This document shows positions 47,346-56,355 of a stretch of DNA of 64,000 nucleotides, piece by piece. This stretch comes from Ramlibacter sp. Leaf400 (GTDB lineage Bacteria; Pseudomonadota; Gammaproteobacteria; Burkholderiales; Burkholderiaceae_C). How positions within the stretch are numbered: position 1 is the stretch's first letter; the number at the start of each line of letters is the position of its first letter. The notes under the pieces are model-generated. The model worked only from the letters and a program-made list of their open reading frames with translations. It did no database searches and was not told the DNA's origin. Location of the stretch: positions 315,371-379,370 of the forward strand of contig NZ_LMQL01000012.1 in NCBI RefSeq assembly GCF_001424545.1. Direction: 5' to 3'. Position numbers and translations under genes: made by a program.

Positions 47346-47521
47346 GTGCGGGTGCTGGCAGGGATCGACCCAAGCCGCGCTGCTTGCTTCGGCTCCGGGG
47401 CGCCCCCACCCTGCCCTCCCCCGGAGGGGGAGGGGAAAGACAAGGGGCCCGGACCGAGGCACGCGGACAACGAGCAGCGGCGATTCCTCCCTCCCCCTCC
47501 GGGGGAGGGTCGGGGTGGGGG
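47346..47521 (+). repeat. Dispersed ~180-bp palindromic element, copy B
   Basis: Same order as the reverse complement of copy A (23870-24053): a GTGCGGGTGC start, then GCGCCCCCACCCTGCC, hairpin CCCTCCCCC-GGA-GGGGGAGGG, AAAGACAAG, AACGAGCAGCGG, a second CCCTCCCCC hairpin and GGGGTGGGGGC. The two copies lie in opposite orientation, both after a rightward gene. Confidence 0.8.
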
Positions 47522-47586
47522 CTCGGGCGGTGGAGAGCGCAGTGCGAGGCTCCCTGGGCCCTGCCAACGAACCAGCTCCGCCTCCA

Positions 47587-47770
47587 GCGGCAGGGGGTCC
47601 CCGGCGGGGGGCGATTTCTGTGCCGAGCGTCGCGCAGTGGTGCGGGCCCTGCGAGCCCGCGCAAAGCGGGCGCAGCTCGCGGCAGGGGGTCCCCGGCGGG
47701 GGGCGATTTCTGTGCCGAGCGTCGCGCAGTGGTGCGGGCCCTGCGAGCCCGCGCAAAGCGGGCGCAGCTC
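47587..47770 (+). repeat. Perfect 92-bp tandem duplication
   Basis: 47587-47678 and 47679-47770 are identical by eye base for base. Each unit starts with GCGGCAGGGGGTCCCC, the left arm of element E2, so the left arm region of E2 has been duplicated in place. Confidence 0.9.
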
Positions 47771-47941
47771 GTCGATCAACCACTGACTCGCGGAAACTGT
47801 TTGAACGGAGCGGTGCGCAGCAGCGCGTAGTGAGTTTTTCCGCGAGGGCCCGCACCGCTCAAGCGATGCGCGCAGCAATGCGAAGCGTCAGCGAGCACGG
47901 AGAGGCACAGCATGAGCCCCCCGCCGGGGACCCCCTGCCGC
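47679..47941 (-). repeat. Palindromic element E2, inverted homologue of E1
   Basis: The 26 bases at 47679-47704 are the exact reverse complement of 47916-47941. The core at 47775-47836 matches the reverse complement of E1's core in 53 of 62 positions. Relative to E1 the arms differ at several positions, but each change is matched in the opposite arm. Confidence 0.85.
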
Positions 47942-47986
47942 AGGCAACGAACAGCAATGCGCCGCCTGCCAAGAGAACCAGCGAAC

Positions 47987-49651
47987 CTAGATCGGTTCCT
48001 TGCTGGTAGCCAGCACATCACTGCGCAGCCGACTCGGCGCCAAAGCCCCCGCCGACTCCAGGATCGGATACGCGATCGAGCAGATGTGCGAGTTGATCCG
48101 CTTCAAGTCGCTGATCAGGTCGATGTGCAGCGAACTCGTCTCGATGCTCTGCACCGTGTTGCCCGACAGCCGCTCCAGGTGCGAGGACGCATAGGCGTGC
48201 TCCAGGTCGCGAAAGCGCGCCTTCTCCTCCAGCAGCTTCTGCGCGTCGCGCACCGAGCCGTTGAGGAACACGCTCATGCCCAGGCGCAGGTTGTCGATCA
48301 GGCGGGCGTGCAGCTCGCAGATCTCCGCCATGCCGGCGTCGGAGAAGCTGCGGCCCTTGCGGATCTTCTTGTCCTCGATGTCGATCAGGATGCGTTCGAT
48401 GGTGTCGCCGATCTGCTCCATGTTGATCGTGAAGCTGATGATGTCGGTCCAGCGGCGGCTTTCCTCCTCGCCCAGCGCCTCGCGCGAGATCTTGGTCAGG
48501 TAGTACTTGATGGCCGAATACAGCTCGTCGACCGTGTCGTCCAGCTTGCGCAGCTCCTCGGCCAGGCGCAGGTCGTTGTTGCGGATCACGCTCAGGATGC
48601 CCAGGAGCATGGTCTCGACCACGTCGGCCTGGTGCAGCGCCTCGCGAGCGGCGCAGGAGATGGCCAGCGAAGGCGTGGCCAGGGCCGAGGGGTCCAGGTG
48701 GTGCGGCCGGCCGCTGGCGATGCGCTGCGGCTTGGGGAGCACCTTCATCACCAGGCGGCCGATCGGGTGGATGAAGCCGAGGAACAGCACGCCCATCAGC
48801 AGGTTGAAGCTGAGGTGGAACAGCACCACCGTCGAAATCTCGTTCCCGAGGTAGGGCCGCAGGTCGCGCAGCCAGAAGCCGACCAGCGGCGCGGCCACCG
48901 CCACGCCCAGGCACTTGAACACCAGGTTGCCCAGGGGCACGTGGCGCACTTCCACCGGCGAGCGAGCCGTGGTCAGCACCCCCAGCAGGCCGCTGCCCAG
49001 GTTGGCCCCGAGCACCAGCCCGAGCGCCATCTCGATGGGCACGATGCCGGTGCTGGCCAGGGTGGCGGTGAGCAGCACGATGGCCAGGCTGGAATAGGAC
49101 AGCACGGCCAGCAGCGCGCCCGCGGTGATCTCCAGCAGCAGGTCGCTGCTGATGGACGCCAGCAGCGCCTGCACGACCGGCGACTGCACCATGATCTGGG
49201 TCGACTCGGACACCAGCCGCAGCGCCAGCAGCATCAGCCCCAGGCCGATCAGCACGCGGCCGAAGCGGCCCACGTTGGTGGACGAGCGCGAGATGAACAG
49301 CACCACGCCCAGGAAGATCAGGAGCGGCGACAGCCAGGACAGGTCGAACGAGAACACCACCGTCACCAGGCTGGTGCCGATGTCCGCGCCCAGCATCACG
49401 GCCAGGGCCAGGGGGAGGGTGATGAGCCCCTGGCCGACGAAGGCCGAGACGATCAGGGCGGTGGCGGTGCTCGATTGCAGCAGGGCGGTGACGCCAATGC
49501 CGGAGACGGCAGCCGTGTAGCGGTTGCCGATGCTGCGGGCGAGCACCTGGCGGAGGTTGGCACCGAAGACCCGAAGGATGCCGGTGCGAACGAGGTGGGT
49601 CCCCCAGACCAGCAGCGCGATGGCTGCCAGCAGATTCAACAGATGCTTCAT
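47987..49651 (-). CDS. Na/Pi-cotransporter family protein with PhoU-like tail
   Basis: Membrane protein of 554 residues. The N-terminal 330 residues hold two Na/Pi symporter repeats with the QSSTATALIVSAF motif in the first and SYSSLAIVLLTATLAS in the second; the C-terminal 200 residues are a PhoU-like helical domain. It takes up or exports phosphate with sodium. Its stop borders the repeat nest and lspA starts upstream on the same strand, 46 bases away. Confidence 0.93.
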   Translation of the reverse strand: MKHLLNLLAAIALLVWGTHLVRTGILRVFGANLRQVLARSIGNRYTAAVSGIGVTALLQSSTATALIVSAFVGQGLITLPLALAVMLGADIGTSLVTVVFSFDLSWLSPLLIFLGVVLFISRSSTNVGRFGRVLIGLGLMLLALRLVSESTQIMVQSPVVQALLASISSDLLLEITAGALLAVLSYSSLAIVLLTATLASTGIVPIEMALGLVLGANLGSGLLGVLTTARSPVEVRHVPLGNLVFKCLGVAVAAPLVGFWLRDLRPYLGNEISTVVLFHLSFNLLMGVLFLGFIHPIGRLVMKVLPKPQRIASGRPHHLDPSALATPSLAISCAAREALHQADVVETMLLGILSVIRNNDLRLAEELRKLDDTVDELYSAIKYYLTKISREALGEEESRRWTDIISFTINMEQIGDTIERILIDIEDKKIRKGRSFSDAGMAEICELHARLIDNLRLGMSVFLNGSVRDAQKLLEEKARFRDLEHAYASSHLERLSGNTVQSIETSSLHIDLISDLKRINSHICSIAYPILESAGALAPSRLRSDVLATSKEPI

Positions 49652-49697
49652 GCTTGAAGCAACCGATGATACGCCCGAGCTGCGGCCCGGAGGGGGC

Positions 49698-50201
49698 CTA
49701 GCGGCTGCGGCGAACCCTGAGGACTTCGTCCAGGATCAGGGCCCCGGCGCCGATGGTGATGGCGGCGTCGGCCACGTTGAAGGCCGGGAAGTACCAGCGG
49801 TTGCTCCAGTGGAACTGGAGGAAGTCGACCACGTAGCCGTGCATCAGCCGGTCGACCACGTTGCCCACGGCGCCCCCCAGGATGCAGGCCAGGGCGAACG
49901 AGAACAGCTTCTGGCCCGGGTGGGAGCGCAGCATCCAGAGGATGAACAGCGCCGCGGCCACGCCGATGGCGGTGAAGAACCAGCGCTGCCAGCCCGAGGC
50001 CGCCGCCAGGAACGAGAACGCCGCCCCGGTGTTGTGCACCCGCACGACGTTGAAGAAGCTGGTGACGTAGGTGGAGTCGCCCAGCCGGAACGCGCCCAGG
50101 ATCAGGATCTTGGTGAGCTGGTCCGCGATCAGCAGGATCAGGGCCAGCCCCACCCAGGGCAGCATCCCGCGGGAGCCGCCGACGGTTGCGCCGCGGGCCA
50201 T
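49698..50201 (-). CDS. lspA: Lipoprotein signal peptidase II
   Basis: Aspartic membrane peptidase of 167 residues that removes signal peptides from prolipoproteins. Four hydrophobic helices are seen; [29 protein letters not shown] and [11 protein letters not shown] carry the conserved Asn and the two catalytic Asp residues. The start shares one base with the ileS stop (TGATG), the standard ileS-lspA arrangement. Confidence 0.97.
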   Translation of the reverse strand: MARGATVGGSRGMLPWVGLALILLIADQLTKILILGAFRLGDSTYVTSFFNVVRVHNTGAAFSFLAAASGWQRWFFTAIGVAAALFILWMLRSHPGQKLFSFALACILGGAVGNVVDRLMHGYVVDFLQFHWSNRWYFPAFNVADAAITIGAGALILDEVLRVRRSR

Positions 50202-53053
50202 CAGGCGTGGCGCCGGTCTTCGCCGGTCCCGAACAGGTTGGTCACGCAGCGGCCGCAGATCTGCGGGTGCGCCGGGTCGCTGCCGACGTCGGCGCGCCAA
50301 TGCCAGCAGCGCTCGCACTTGCGGTCGGCCGAGGGCCGAACCTGCACTGCCAGCGCATCGCCCTTCTCCAGCGACAGCGCCGACGTGATGAAGACGAACT
50401 TCAGGTCCTCGCCCAGGCTTTGCAGCAGCGCGTGGTCGTCGGCCGGTGCAGTGAGCACCAGGTTGGCCTGCAGCGAAGAGCCCACCTGGCCCCCGGCGCG
50501 CAGGGCCTCGATCTCCTTGTTGGCCAGGTCGCGGATCTCGCGGATGCGGTTCCACTTGGCCAGCAGCGCCGTGTCGGGCGAGCCGATCTCGGCGTACTCC
50601 TCGATGAAGATCGACTCGGAGGTGCCGAACACCTTCCAGGCCTCTTCGGCGGTGAAGCTGAGGAAGGGCGCCATCCAGCGCAGCATGGCGTGGGTGATGT
50701 TCCACAGCGCGGTCTGGGCGCTGCGGCGCGCGTGCGACTTGGGCGCGGTGGTGTAGAGCCGGTCCTTGAGCACGTCCAGGTAGAAGGCGCCCAGGTCCTC
50801 GGAGCAGTACACCTGCAGCTTGGCCACCACCGGGTGGAACTCGTAGACCTCGTAGTGGGCCAGCACCTCGGCCTGGAACTGCGCCGCGCGGCTCATGGCG
50901 TAGCGGTCGATCTCCAGCATCTCGGCCGGCGGCACCGCGTCCCTGGCGGGGTCGAAGTCGCTCACGTTGGCCAGCAGGAAACGCAGCGTGTTGCGGATGC
51001 GGCGGTAGGCGTCCACCACCCGCGCCAGGATCTTGTCGTCGCCGGCGATGTCGCCCGAGTAGTCGGAGGCGGCCACCCACAGGCGGATGATCTCGGCGCC
51101 CAGCTTCTTCCAGGTCTCCTGCGGGTCGACGCCGTTGCCCAGCGACTTGGACATCTTGCGGCCCTGCGAGTCCACCGTGAAGCCGTGCGTGAGCAGGCCG
51201 CGGTAGGGCGCGCGGCCGTACATGGCGCAGGCGGTCAGCAGCGAGGAGTGGAACCAGCCGCGGTGCTGGTCGTGGCCTTCCAGGTACAGATCGGCCTCCG
51301 GTCCGTTCTCGTGGCCCGCGCCGGCGTGCGAGCCCTTGAGCACCGTGGTGTGGGTGGTGCCGGAGTCGAACCAGACCTCCAGGATGTCGGTGCTCTTGAC
51401 GTACTGCGCGGCATCGGAGGCGGCGCCGACCTGGCCGAGGATCTCCTGCGGCGCGGCCTTGCTCCAGGCTTCGATGCCGCCGGCCTGCACCATGTCGGCG
51501 GCCAGGTCCAGGATCTCCATCGTCTTCGGATGGAGCTCGTGCGTGTCGCGGTCCAGGAAGAAGGGCAGGGGCACGCCCCAGCTGCGCTGGCGGCTGATGC
51601 ACCAGTCGGGCCGGCCGGCGATCATGTCGCGCAGGCGGGCCTTGCCGTTCTCGGGGAAGAAGCCGGTCTGCTCGATGGCGGCCAGGGCCATCTGGCGCAG
51701 GGTGGCGGGCGCCTTGTCCTTGGTGAACACGCCTTCGCCTTCGTCCATGCGGATGAACCACTGGGCGGCGGCGCGGTAGATCACCGGCGACTTGTGGCGC
51801 CAGCAGTGCGGGTAGCTGTGGCTGATGGGCGAGGTGGCGAACAGGCGGCCGGCCTTGTCCAGCGCTTCGATGATGGCCGGCACGGCCTTCCAGATGTTCT
51901 GGCCGCCGAACAGCGCGAAGTCGCCGGCATAGCTGCCGTTGGCCTGCACCGGGTTGAGGATGTCGTCGTACTTCAGCCCGTGCGCCACGCAGCTGTTGAA
52001 GTCGTCCAGGCCGTAGGCCGGCGAGGAGTGCACGACGCCGGTGCCGTCCTCCGCCGTGGCGTAGTCGGCCAGGTAGACCGGCGAGAGCCGGCGGTAGGCC
52101 GGGTCGGCTTCGTACAGCGGATGGCGGAACTGCAGGCCCGCGAGCTTCTCGCCCTTGGCGGTGGCGACCACCGTGCCGCCCTGCAGGTGGTAGCGCTCCA
52201 GGCAGCGCTCCACCAGCGAGCTGGCGACCAGCAGCACGCCCCTGGCCGTGTCCACCAGCGAGTAGTCCAGCTCGGGGTTGAGGTTGAGCGCCTGGTTGGC
52301 GGGGATGGTCCACGCGGTGGTGGTCCAGATGACGATGAAGGCGTCCTTGCCCTGGGGCAGCGCCGCAAGGCCGAAGGCGCGCGCCAGCGCCGCGGGGTCG
52401 TCCGCCAGGAAGCCCACGTCCAGCGTCTGGCTCTTCTTGTCGGCGTACTCGATCTCGAACTCCGCCAGCGAGGAGCCGCAGTCGAAGCACCAGTAGACCG
52501 GCTTGAGGCCGCGGTAGACGAAGCCGCGCTCGACCACGCGCTTGAACGCACGGATTTCGTCGGCCTCGTTGCGGAAGTCCATGGTGCGGTAGGGACGGTC
52601 CCAGTCGCCCAGCACGCCCAGCCGCTTGAAGTCGGCCCTCTGGATGTCGATCTGCTCGGTGGCGAAGGCGCGGCTCCTGGCCTGCATCTCGTCGCGCGGC
52701 AGGTTGCGGCCGTGCTTCTTCTCGATCGCGTTCTCGATCGGCAGGCCGTGGCAGTCCCAGCCCGGGATGTAGGCGGCGTCCAGCCCCTTGAGCTGGCGCG
52801 ACTTGACGATCATGTCCTTCAGGACCTTGTTGACCGCGTGGCCCATGTGGATCTGGCCATTGGCGTAGGGCGGGCCATCGTGCAGCACGAACTTCTGGCG
52901 GCCGCGGCGCGCGTCGCGCAGGCGCTTGTACAGGCCCTGGTCCTCCCATTCCTTGACCCAGCCCGGCTCGCGCCTGGGCAGGTCGCCGCGCATCGGGAAC
53001 GGCGTGTCGGGCAGGTTGAGGGTCGCGCGGTAGTCGGTTTTGTTGTCGCTCAT
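50201..53053 (-). CDS. ileS: Isoleucyl-tRNA synthetase
   Basis: Charges tRNA-Ile. The protein is 950 residues, normal for bacterial IleRS. The class I HIGH motif appears as HMGH at 69-72, KMSKS as [10 protein letters not shown], and the C-terminal zinc finger has CERCWHW and CGRC. ATG 53053 follows the family start [15 protein letters not shown]. The leader includes the inverted repeat at 53068-53143. It is cotranslated with lspA. Confidence 0.99.
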   Translation of the reverse strand: MSDNKTDYRATLNLPDTPFPMRGDLPRREPGWVKEWEDQGLYKRLRDARRGRQKFVLHDGPPYANGQIHMGHAVNKVLKDMIVKSRQLKGLDAAYIPGWDCHGLPIENAIEKKHGRNLPRDEMQARSRAFATEQIDIQRADFKRLGVLGDWDRPYRTMDFRNEADEIRAFKRVVERGFVYRGLKPVYWCFDCGSSLAEFEIEYADKKSQTLDVGFLADDPAALARAFGLAALPQGKDAFIVIWTTTAWTIPANQALNLNPELDYSLVDTARGVLLVASSLVERCLERYHLQGGTVVATAKGEKLAGLQFRHPLYEADPAYRRLSPVYLADYATAEDGTGVVHSSPAYGLDDFNSCVAHGLKYDDILNPVQANGSYAGDFALFGGQNIWKAVPAIIEALDKAGRLFATSPISHSYPHCWRHKSPVIYRAAAQWFIRMDEGEGVFTKDKAPATLRQMALAAIEQTGFFPENGKARLRDMIAGRPDWCISRQRSWGVPLPFFLDRDTHELHPKTMEILDLAADMVQAGGIEAWSKAAPQEILGQVGAASDAAQYVKSTDILEVWFDSGTTHTTVLKGSHAGAGHENGPEADLYLEGHDQHRGWFHSSLLTACAMYGRAPYRGLLTHGFTVDSQGRKMSKSLGNGVDPQETWKKLGAEIIRLWVAASDYSGDIAGDDKILARVVDAYRRIRNTLRFLLANVSDFDPARDAVPPAEMLEIDRYAMSRAAQFQAEVLAHYEVYEFHPVVAKLQVYCSEDLGAFYLDVLKDRLYTTAPKSHARRSAQTALWNITHAMLRWMAPFLSFTAEEAWKVFGTSESIFIEEYAEIGSPDTALLAKWNRIREIRDLANKEIEALRAGGQVGSSLQANLVLTAPADDHALLQSLGEDLKFVFITSALSLEKGDALAVQVRPSADRKCERCWHWRADVGSDPAHPQICGRCVTNLFGTGEDRRHA

Positions 53054-53067
53054 GGTCTCTCGCAGGG

Positions 53068-53143
53068 CTTCGACAGGCTCAGCCCGAACGGGTGAGTGAT
53101 TCGGAACGAGAGGGGAAGAGCCGTTCGCCCCGAGCCTGTCCAG
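53068..53143. repeat. Imperfect inverted repeat between ribF and ileS
   Basis: CTTCGACAGGCTCAGCCCGA (53068-53087, continuing ACGG) pairs imperfectly with CCGTTCGCCCCGAGCCTGTC (53121-53140, continuing CAG). This is a well-known type of dispersed element, seen in many proteobacteria as gagcctgtcgaag-like repeats. It falls in the ileS leader, 15 bases before the start codon. Confidence 0.7.
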
Positions 53144-53168
53144 GGGCGCGCAGCACCGGGGTGCGGCG

Positions 53169-54167
53169 TTAAATTCGGTCGCGGGTGGTCTGGCGGCGGG
53201 TGGACGCGAAGTACGCGCGGGCTTCGTCGCAGTCGCGCGCGATGCCGGCCCGGAGCGCATCCAGGCTGTCGTATTTCAGTTCGTCGTGCAGTTTGTGCAG
53301 CAGGTCCACGCGGATGATTTTACCGTAGCCCCCCTCCTGGCGCAGGTGGGCGGGCCATTCCAGGCAGTGCGTCTCCAGCAGCACGCGGCCGCCGTTGGCG
53401 TCGGTGGGGTCCAGCGAGGGCCGGATGCCCAGGTTGGCCACGCCGGGCAGCGGATGGTCGGCCAGGCCGTCGACCTGCACCGCGAAGATGCCGCCGGCGG
53501 CCGGTTTCCAGTGCGAGAAGCGCAGGTTCACCGTGGGGAAGCCCAGCTCGCGGCCGAGCTTGCGGCCGTGCACCACGTGGCCGCTGATGCTGTAGGGCCG
53601 GCCCAGCAGGGCGGCCGTGCCGTCCATGTCGCCGCGGGCCAGCGCCTCGCGCACCGCGGAACTGGACACGCGGATGTTGTGCACCTCGTAGCTGTTCATG
53701 CGGGCCACGTCGAAGCCCTGGCGCTGGCCGGCCGCGTCCAGCATGGCGTAGTCGCCGGCCCGGCGGGCGCCGAAGCGGAAGTCGTCGCCCACCAGCACGT
53801 AGCGCGCGCCCAGGCCTTCCACCAGCACTTCGTCGATGAAGGCCTGCGGCGACCGGCTGGACAGGCGGGCGTCGAACGGGAGCACCACGCACTGGGCGAC
53901 GCCGCAGTTGGCCAGTTCGGAGAGCTTGTCGCGCAGCGTGGCGATGCGCGCCGGCGCCAGCTCCGGCTTGCGGGCCAGCCGGGCGAAGTAGTCGCGCGGA
54001 TGCGGTTCGAAGGTCAGCACGCAGCTGGGCACGCCGCGGTGGCGCGCCTCGCTGTTCAGCAGCGCCAGCATGGCCTGGTGGCCGCGGTGCACGCCGTCGA
54101 AGTTGCCGATCGTGACCGCGCTGGCCGGCGCAACGCCCGGATGGTGGAAGCCTCGGAAGATCCGCAT
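53169..54167 (-). CDS. ribF: Bifunctional riboflavin kinase/FMN adenylyltransferase
   Basis: Makes FMN and FAD from riboflavin. The 332-residue protein has the adenylyltransferase half with [16 protein letters not shown] and [10 protein letters not shown], and the kinase half with [17 protein letters not shown] and FPTVNLR. The length is normal. It lies upstream of ileS on the same strand; the order ribF-ileS-lspA is common. Confidence 0.97.
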   Translation of the reverse strand: MRIFRGFHHPGVAPASAVTIGNFDGVHRGHQAMLALLNSEARHRGVPSCVLTFEPHPRDYFARLARKPELAPARIATLRDKLSELANCGVAQCVVLPFDARLSSRSPQAFIDEVLVEGLGARYVLVGDDFRFGARRAGDYAMLDAAGQRQGFDVARMNSYEVHNIRVSSSAVREALARGDMDGTAALLGRPYSISGHVVHGRKLGRELGFPTVNLRFSHWKPAAGGIFAVQVDGLADHPLPGVANLGIRPSLDPTDANGGRVLLETHCLEWPAHLRQEGGYGKIIRVDLLHKLHDELKYDSLDALRAGIARDCDEARAYFASTRRQTTRDRI

Positions 54168-54184
54168 CGCGAATTGGTATCTTT

Positions 54185-54193
54185 TTGATAGCA
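54185..54193 (-). promoter_or_regulatory. Candidate promoter for ribF
   Basis: On the minus strand TGCTATCAA lies 18 bases before the ribF ATG, similar to an extended -10. The leader is very short. It is weak evidence. Confidence 0.3.
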
Positions 54194-54244
54194 GCGGGCG
54201 CCCGCACCGAGAGCGCCGCGCGGCAGAAAGTCATCGAATCGGGG

Positions 54245-54250
54245 TATATT
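54245..54250 (+). promoter_or_regulatory. Candidate -10 box for the HNH gene
   Basis: TATATT in a locally AT-rich spot 53 bases before the TTG start. No -35 box is convincing. Confidence 0.35.
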
Positions 54251-54288
54251 GTGCTAGCTGTTGCGTTCCCCAGTCGGCTGTGTTGAGG

Positions 54289-54294
54289 AAGGAG
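54289..54294 (+). promoter_or_regulatory. Ribosome binding site fixing the HNH TTG start
   Basis: AAGGAG eight bases before TTG 54303. It supports TTG over the upstream in-frame TTG at 54261, which has no such site. Confidence 0.7.
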
Positions 54295-54302
54295 CGTTCG
54301 TC

Positions 54303-54860
54303 TTGAAGGTCTTGAAGCTGTCCGCCCAGGGACTTCCGCAGTCCTGGATCTCGCTGGAACAGGCCGTGCTGCACTACGCGGCGGACGAGGTCCGCTGGGA
54401 GGTGGGCGCGCAGGTGGCCGTGTTCCGGGGCGGCCACAACGCCTTCACCGGCGAGCAGTCGGTCATCACCGTCAACAGCATCATCGGCACCAAGGGCGTG
54501 CCGAACATCAACCCGTTCGACCTCAAGCCGGGCCTGACCAACAGCAAGCTCTTCGCGCGCGACCGCAACGTCTGCGCCTACTGCGGCAGCCACCACCGCG
54601 AGGAAGAGCTGACCCGCGAGCACATCATCCCCTTCGCCCAGAACGGCAAGGACCACTGGATGAACGTGGTGACCGCCTGCCGCGCCTGCAACCACCGCAA
54701 GAGCAGCCGCACGCCCGAGCAGGCCCACATGCCCCTGCTGTACGCGCCCTACGTGCCCAGCCTGTGGGAGGACTTCATCCTGCGCAACCGCCGCATCCTG
54801 GCGGACCAGATGGAGTTCCTGATGGCGCACCTGCCGAAGTCGTCGCGGCTGCATTCCTGA
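54303..54860 (+). CDS. HNH endonuclease family protein
   Basis: Protein of 185 residues. The zinc ββα nuclease domain occupies about residues 90-145: RNVCAYCG, LTREHIIPFAQNG with the catalytic His, NVVTACRACNHRKSSRTP; two CxxC pairs bind zinc. The first 85 residues are a conserved-looking fold with no known name. It stands alone and is divergent from ribF. Such solitary HNH proteins are common in betaproteobacteria; their target is unknown. Confidence 0.85.
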   Translation: MKVLKLSAQGLPQSWISLEQAVLHYAADEVRWEVGAQVAVFRGGHNAFTGEQSVITVNSIIGTKGVPNINPFDLKPGLTNSKLFARDRNVCAYCGSHHREEELTREHIIPFAQNGKDHWMNVVTACRACNHRKSSRTPEQAHMPLLYAPYVPSLWEDFILRNRRILADQMEFLMAHLPKSSRLHS

Positions 54861-54862
54861 GC

Positions 54863-54879
54863 CGGGGCCGTCGGCCCCG
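54863..54879. terminator. Two-way hairpin between convergent genes
   Basis: CGGGGCCG (54863-54870) and CGGCCCCG (54872-54879) flank a single T, in the 34-base gap between the HNH stop and the esterase stop. There is no T tract. Confidence 0.45.
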
Positions 54880-54894
54880 CGCCGACCCGTTTAG

Positions 54895-56277
54895 TCAGTA
54901 CGTCAGCTCGAGAACCGACACATGGTTCTCCGCCAGCGGCCAGGTCCGCCCCACCACCTTCTCCCCGTTGAACTCCGCCACCACCGCGCGCGGCGCGCCT
55001 GCCGGCCGGATGCGTGAGCTGGACACGCCGGCGCCGGGGGCCGCGCCCGGCGGCGGGCTCTGGCCGTCGAACGCCATGCGATCGCGGTTGGGGTCGAGGT
55101 AGCCGCGCGGCCGGTTCAGGATGGCCAGGGCCGGCGCGCTGCGATCGGCCTCCGGCACCCGCTCGGGCCGCAGGTTCACCAGGCTGCTGGAGCGCGGGAA
55201 GGGGCTGCGGTAGGTGTGCGTGGTGGCATAGCCCGGCGCGGCGAGCACGAACTCGTAGCGCGCCTTCGGATCCGCGGTGAACGGCCCCCAGCGGCCGTCG
55301 GCGCCGATCGCCTGGGTGTGCACCGCCGGGCCGCGCCGCTCGCCGCTGGCCTCGTCCACCGCGTACACCTCCAGCCGGGCGCCAGGCAGCGGCAGGTTGT
55401 TGGCGAAGTTGCCGGACGCCGGGTCGACCGAGGACAGGCCCAGCCCGCTCACCTTGCCCGACAGCACCGCGCGCGCCTCGGGGGCGATCTCCTGAACGGC
55501 CGGCGCGCGGCCGGTGATGAACTGGTAGGTGGCGGCGAAGGCCGCCGGCGCGAACGAGGTCTCGCGGTGGTCGATGCGCGGGATCACCACGTTGGTCGCG
55601 CCCTTCAGCTCGGGCCCGGCGAAGCCGACGTTGGTGGGCTGGCCGCGGCGGCCGATCCACAGGCCGTCCGGCTGGGCGAACTTGTCGTTGTTCTCCGAGC
55701 GGATCGTCATCCACTTCGCCGGCCCGGCGACCTCGTCGCCGGCCGCGTTCCGGGGCGCGTTCAGCGCGGTGAGGAAGGGGCCGGTGCCGTTGAACTCGCT
55801 GTTGGGCGAGAACTCGCGCAGCGCCCAGACACCGTGGTTGGGCGTGCCGCCCAGGATGGCGTGGCTCACCACGCCGGTCCCGCCGCCGTTGTGCACGTAG
55901 TTGCGGATCGCATAGCCGCCGCGCGAGTTGCCCACCAGCACCACCTGCTTCGCGCCGGTGGCCTGCAACACCTTCTCGACCTCGCCCTTGAGGTAGGCCA
56001 TGTGCTCCGCGGTCGAGGTGCGGCCCGGCTGCGCGCGGCCGTCGTCGTCACGGGCCAGCGGGTAGGGCAGGTCGATGGCGTGCAGGCGCTCGCGCGGCCA
56101 GCCGTTGGACTCGAAGCGCCACAGCGTCGGCTGCCAGACCGAGGCGTTGTCGCCGTTGCCGTGCACGAACACGATGGGCGGGAGCGCCGAGGTGGGGGAG
56201 CCGGGCGGAAAGGCGCAGGCGCCCAGCAGCAGGGCGGTGGCCAGTCCGGTGGACAGCAGGTGGCGGCGGGTCGTCAT
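54895..56277 (-). CDS. Alpha/beta-hydrolase lipoprotein (esterase/lipase-like)
   Basis: Predicted secreted lipoprotein of 460 residues. A Tat/Sec-like MTTRRHLLSTGLATALLLGAC start ends with lipobox Cys C21. The hydrolase domain follows: oxyanion FVHGNGDNASVW, nucleophile S118 in LVGNSRGG. After about residue 270 a beta-rich region with SGRP-like repeats fills the C-terminus. Substrate is unknown; relatives act on esters or polyester fragments. A terminator of the upstream genes lies 36 bases before its start. Confidence 0.82.
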   Translation of the reverse strand: MTTRRHLLSTGLATALLLGACAFPPGSPTSALPPIVFVHGNGDNASVWQPTLWRFESNGWPRERLHAIDLPYPLARDDDGRAQPGRTSTAEHMAYLKGEVEKVLQATGAKQVVLVGNSRGGYAIRNYVHNGGGTGVVSHAILGGTPNHGVWALREFSPNSEFNGTGPFLTALNAPRNAAGDEVAGPAKWMTIRSENNDKFAQPDGLWIGRRGQPTNVGFAGPELKGATNVVIPRIDHRETSFAPAAFAATYQFITGRAPAVQEIAPEARAVLSGKVSGLGLSSVDPASGNFANNLPLPGARLEVYAVDEASGERRGPAVHTQAIGADGRWGPFTADPKARYEFVLAAPGYATTHTYRSPFPRSSSLVNLRPERVPEADRSAPALAILNRPRGYLDPNRDRMAFDGQSPPPGAAPGAGVSSSRIRPAGAPRAVVAEFNGEKVVGRTWPLAENHVSVLELTY

Positions 56278-56304
56278 GGTTTCTTGTCTCCTTGTCGTTC
56301 TTGC

Positions 56305-56335
56305 AATGAAAAGGCCCGCGGGGTGTCCGCGGGCC
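56305..56335 (-). terminator. Rho-independent terminator after acyl-CoA dehydrogenase genes
   Basis: On the minus strand GGCCCGCGG pairs with CCGCGGGCC (56327-56335 and 56313-56321) and is followed by TTTTCATT. It ends the two-gene dehydrogenase transcript before the esterase gene. Confidence 0.85.
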
Positions 56336-56355
56336 GCAGGGGGAGGCGTGCAGCG

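Larger units (their letters stand above)
47073..47986. other. Gene-free repeat nest between convergent genes
   Basis: This 914-base stretch between the EamA stop and the Na/Pi symporter stop has several long open frames on both strands, but they overlap each other and are built from repeats, so no gene is called. It holds, in order, palindromic element E1, copy B of the ~180-bp element, a 92-bp tandem duplication and element E2. Confidence 0.8.

Noticed and set aside
47587-47770. Possible CRISPR-like repeat
   Set aside because: Two 92-base units touch with no spacer, and there are no cas genes.
47096-47941. Possible complete insertion sequence
   Set aside because: Long inverted repeats are present, but there is no transposase frame between them and no clear target duplication, so only a non-coding repeat is called.
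46826-48009. Several 140-330-codon frames in the repeat nest on both strands
   Set aside because: They are translated palindromes and duplicated units, overlap each other, and have no ribosome sites; such frames give spurious proteins in this family.
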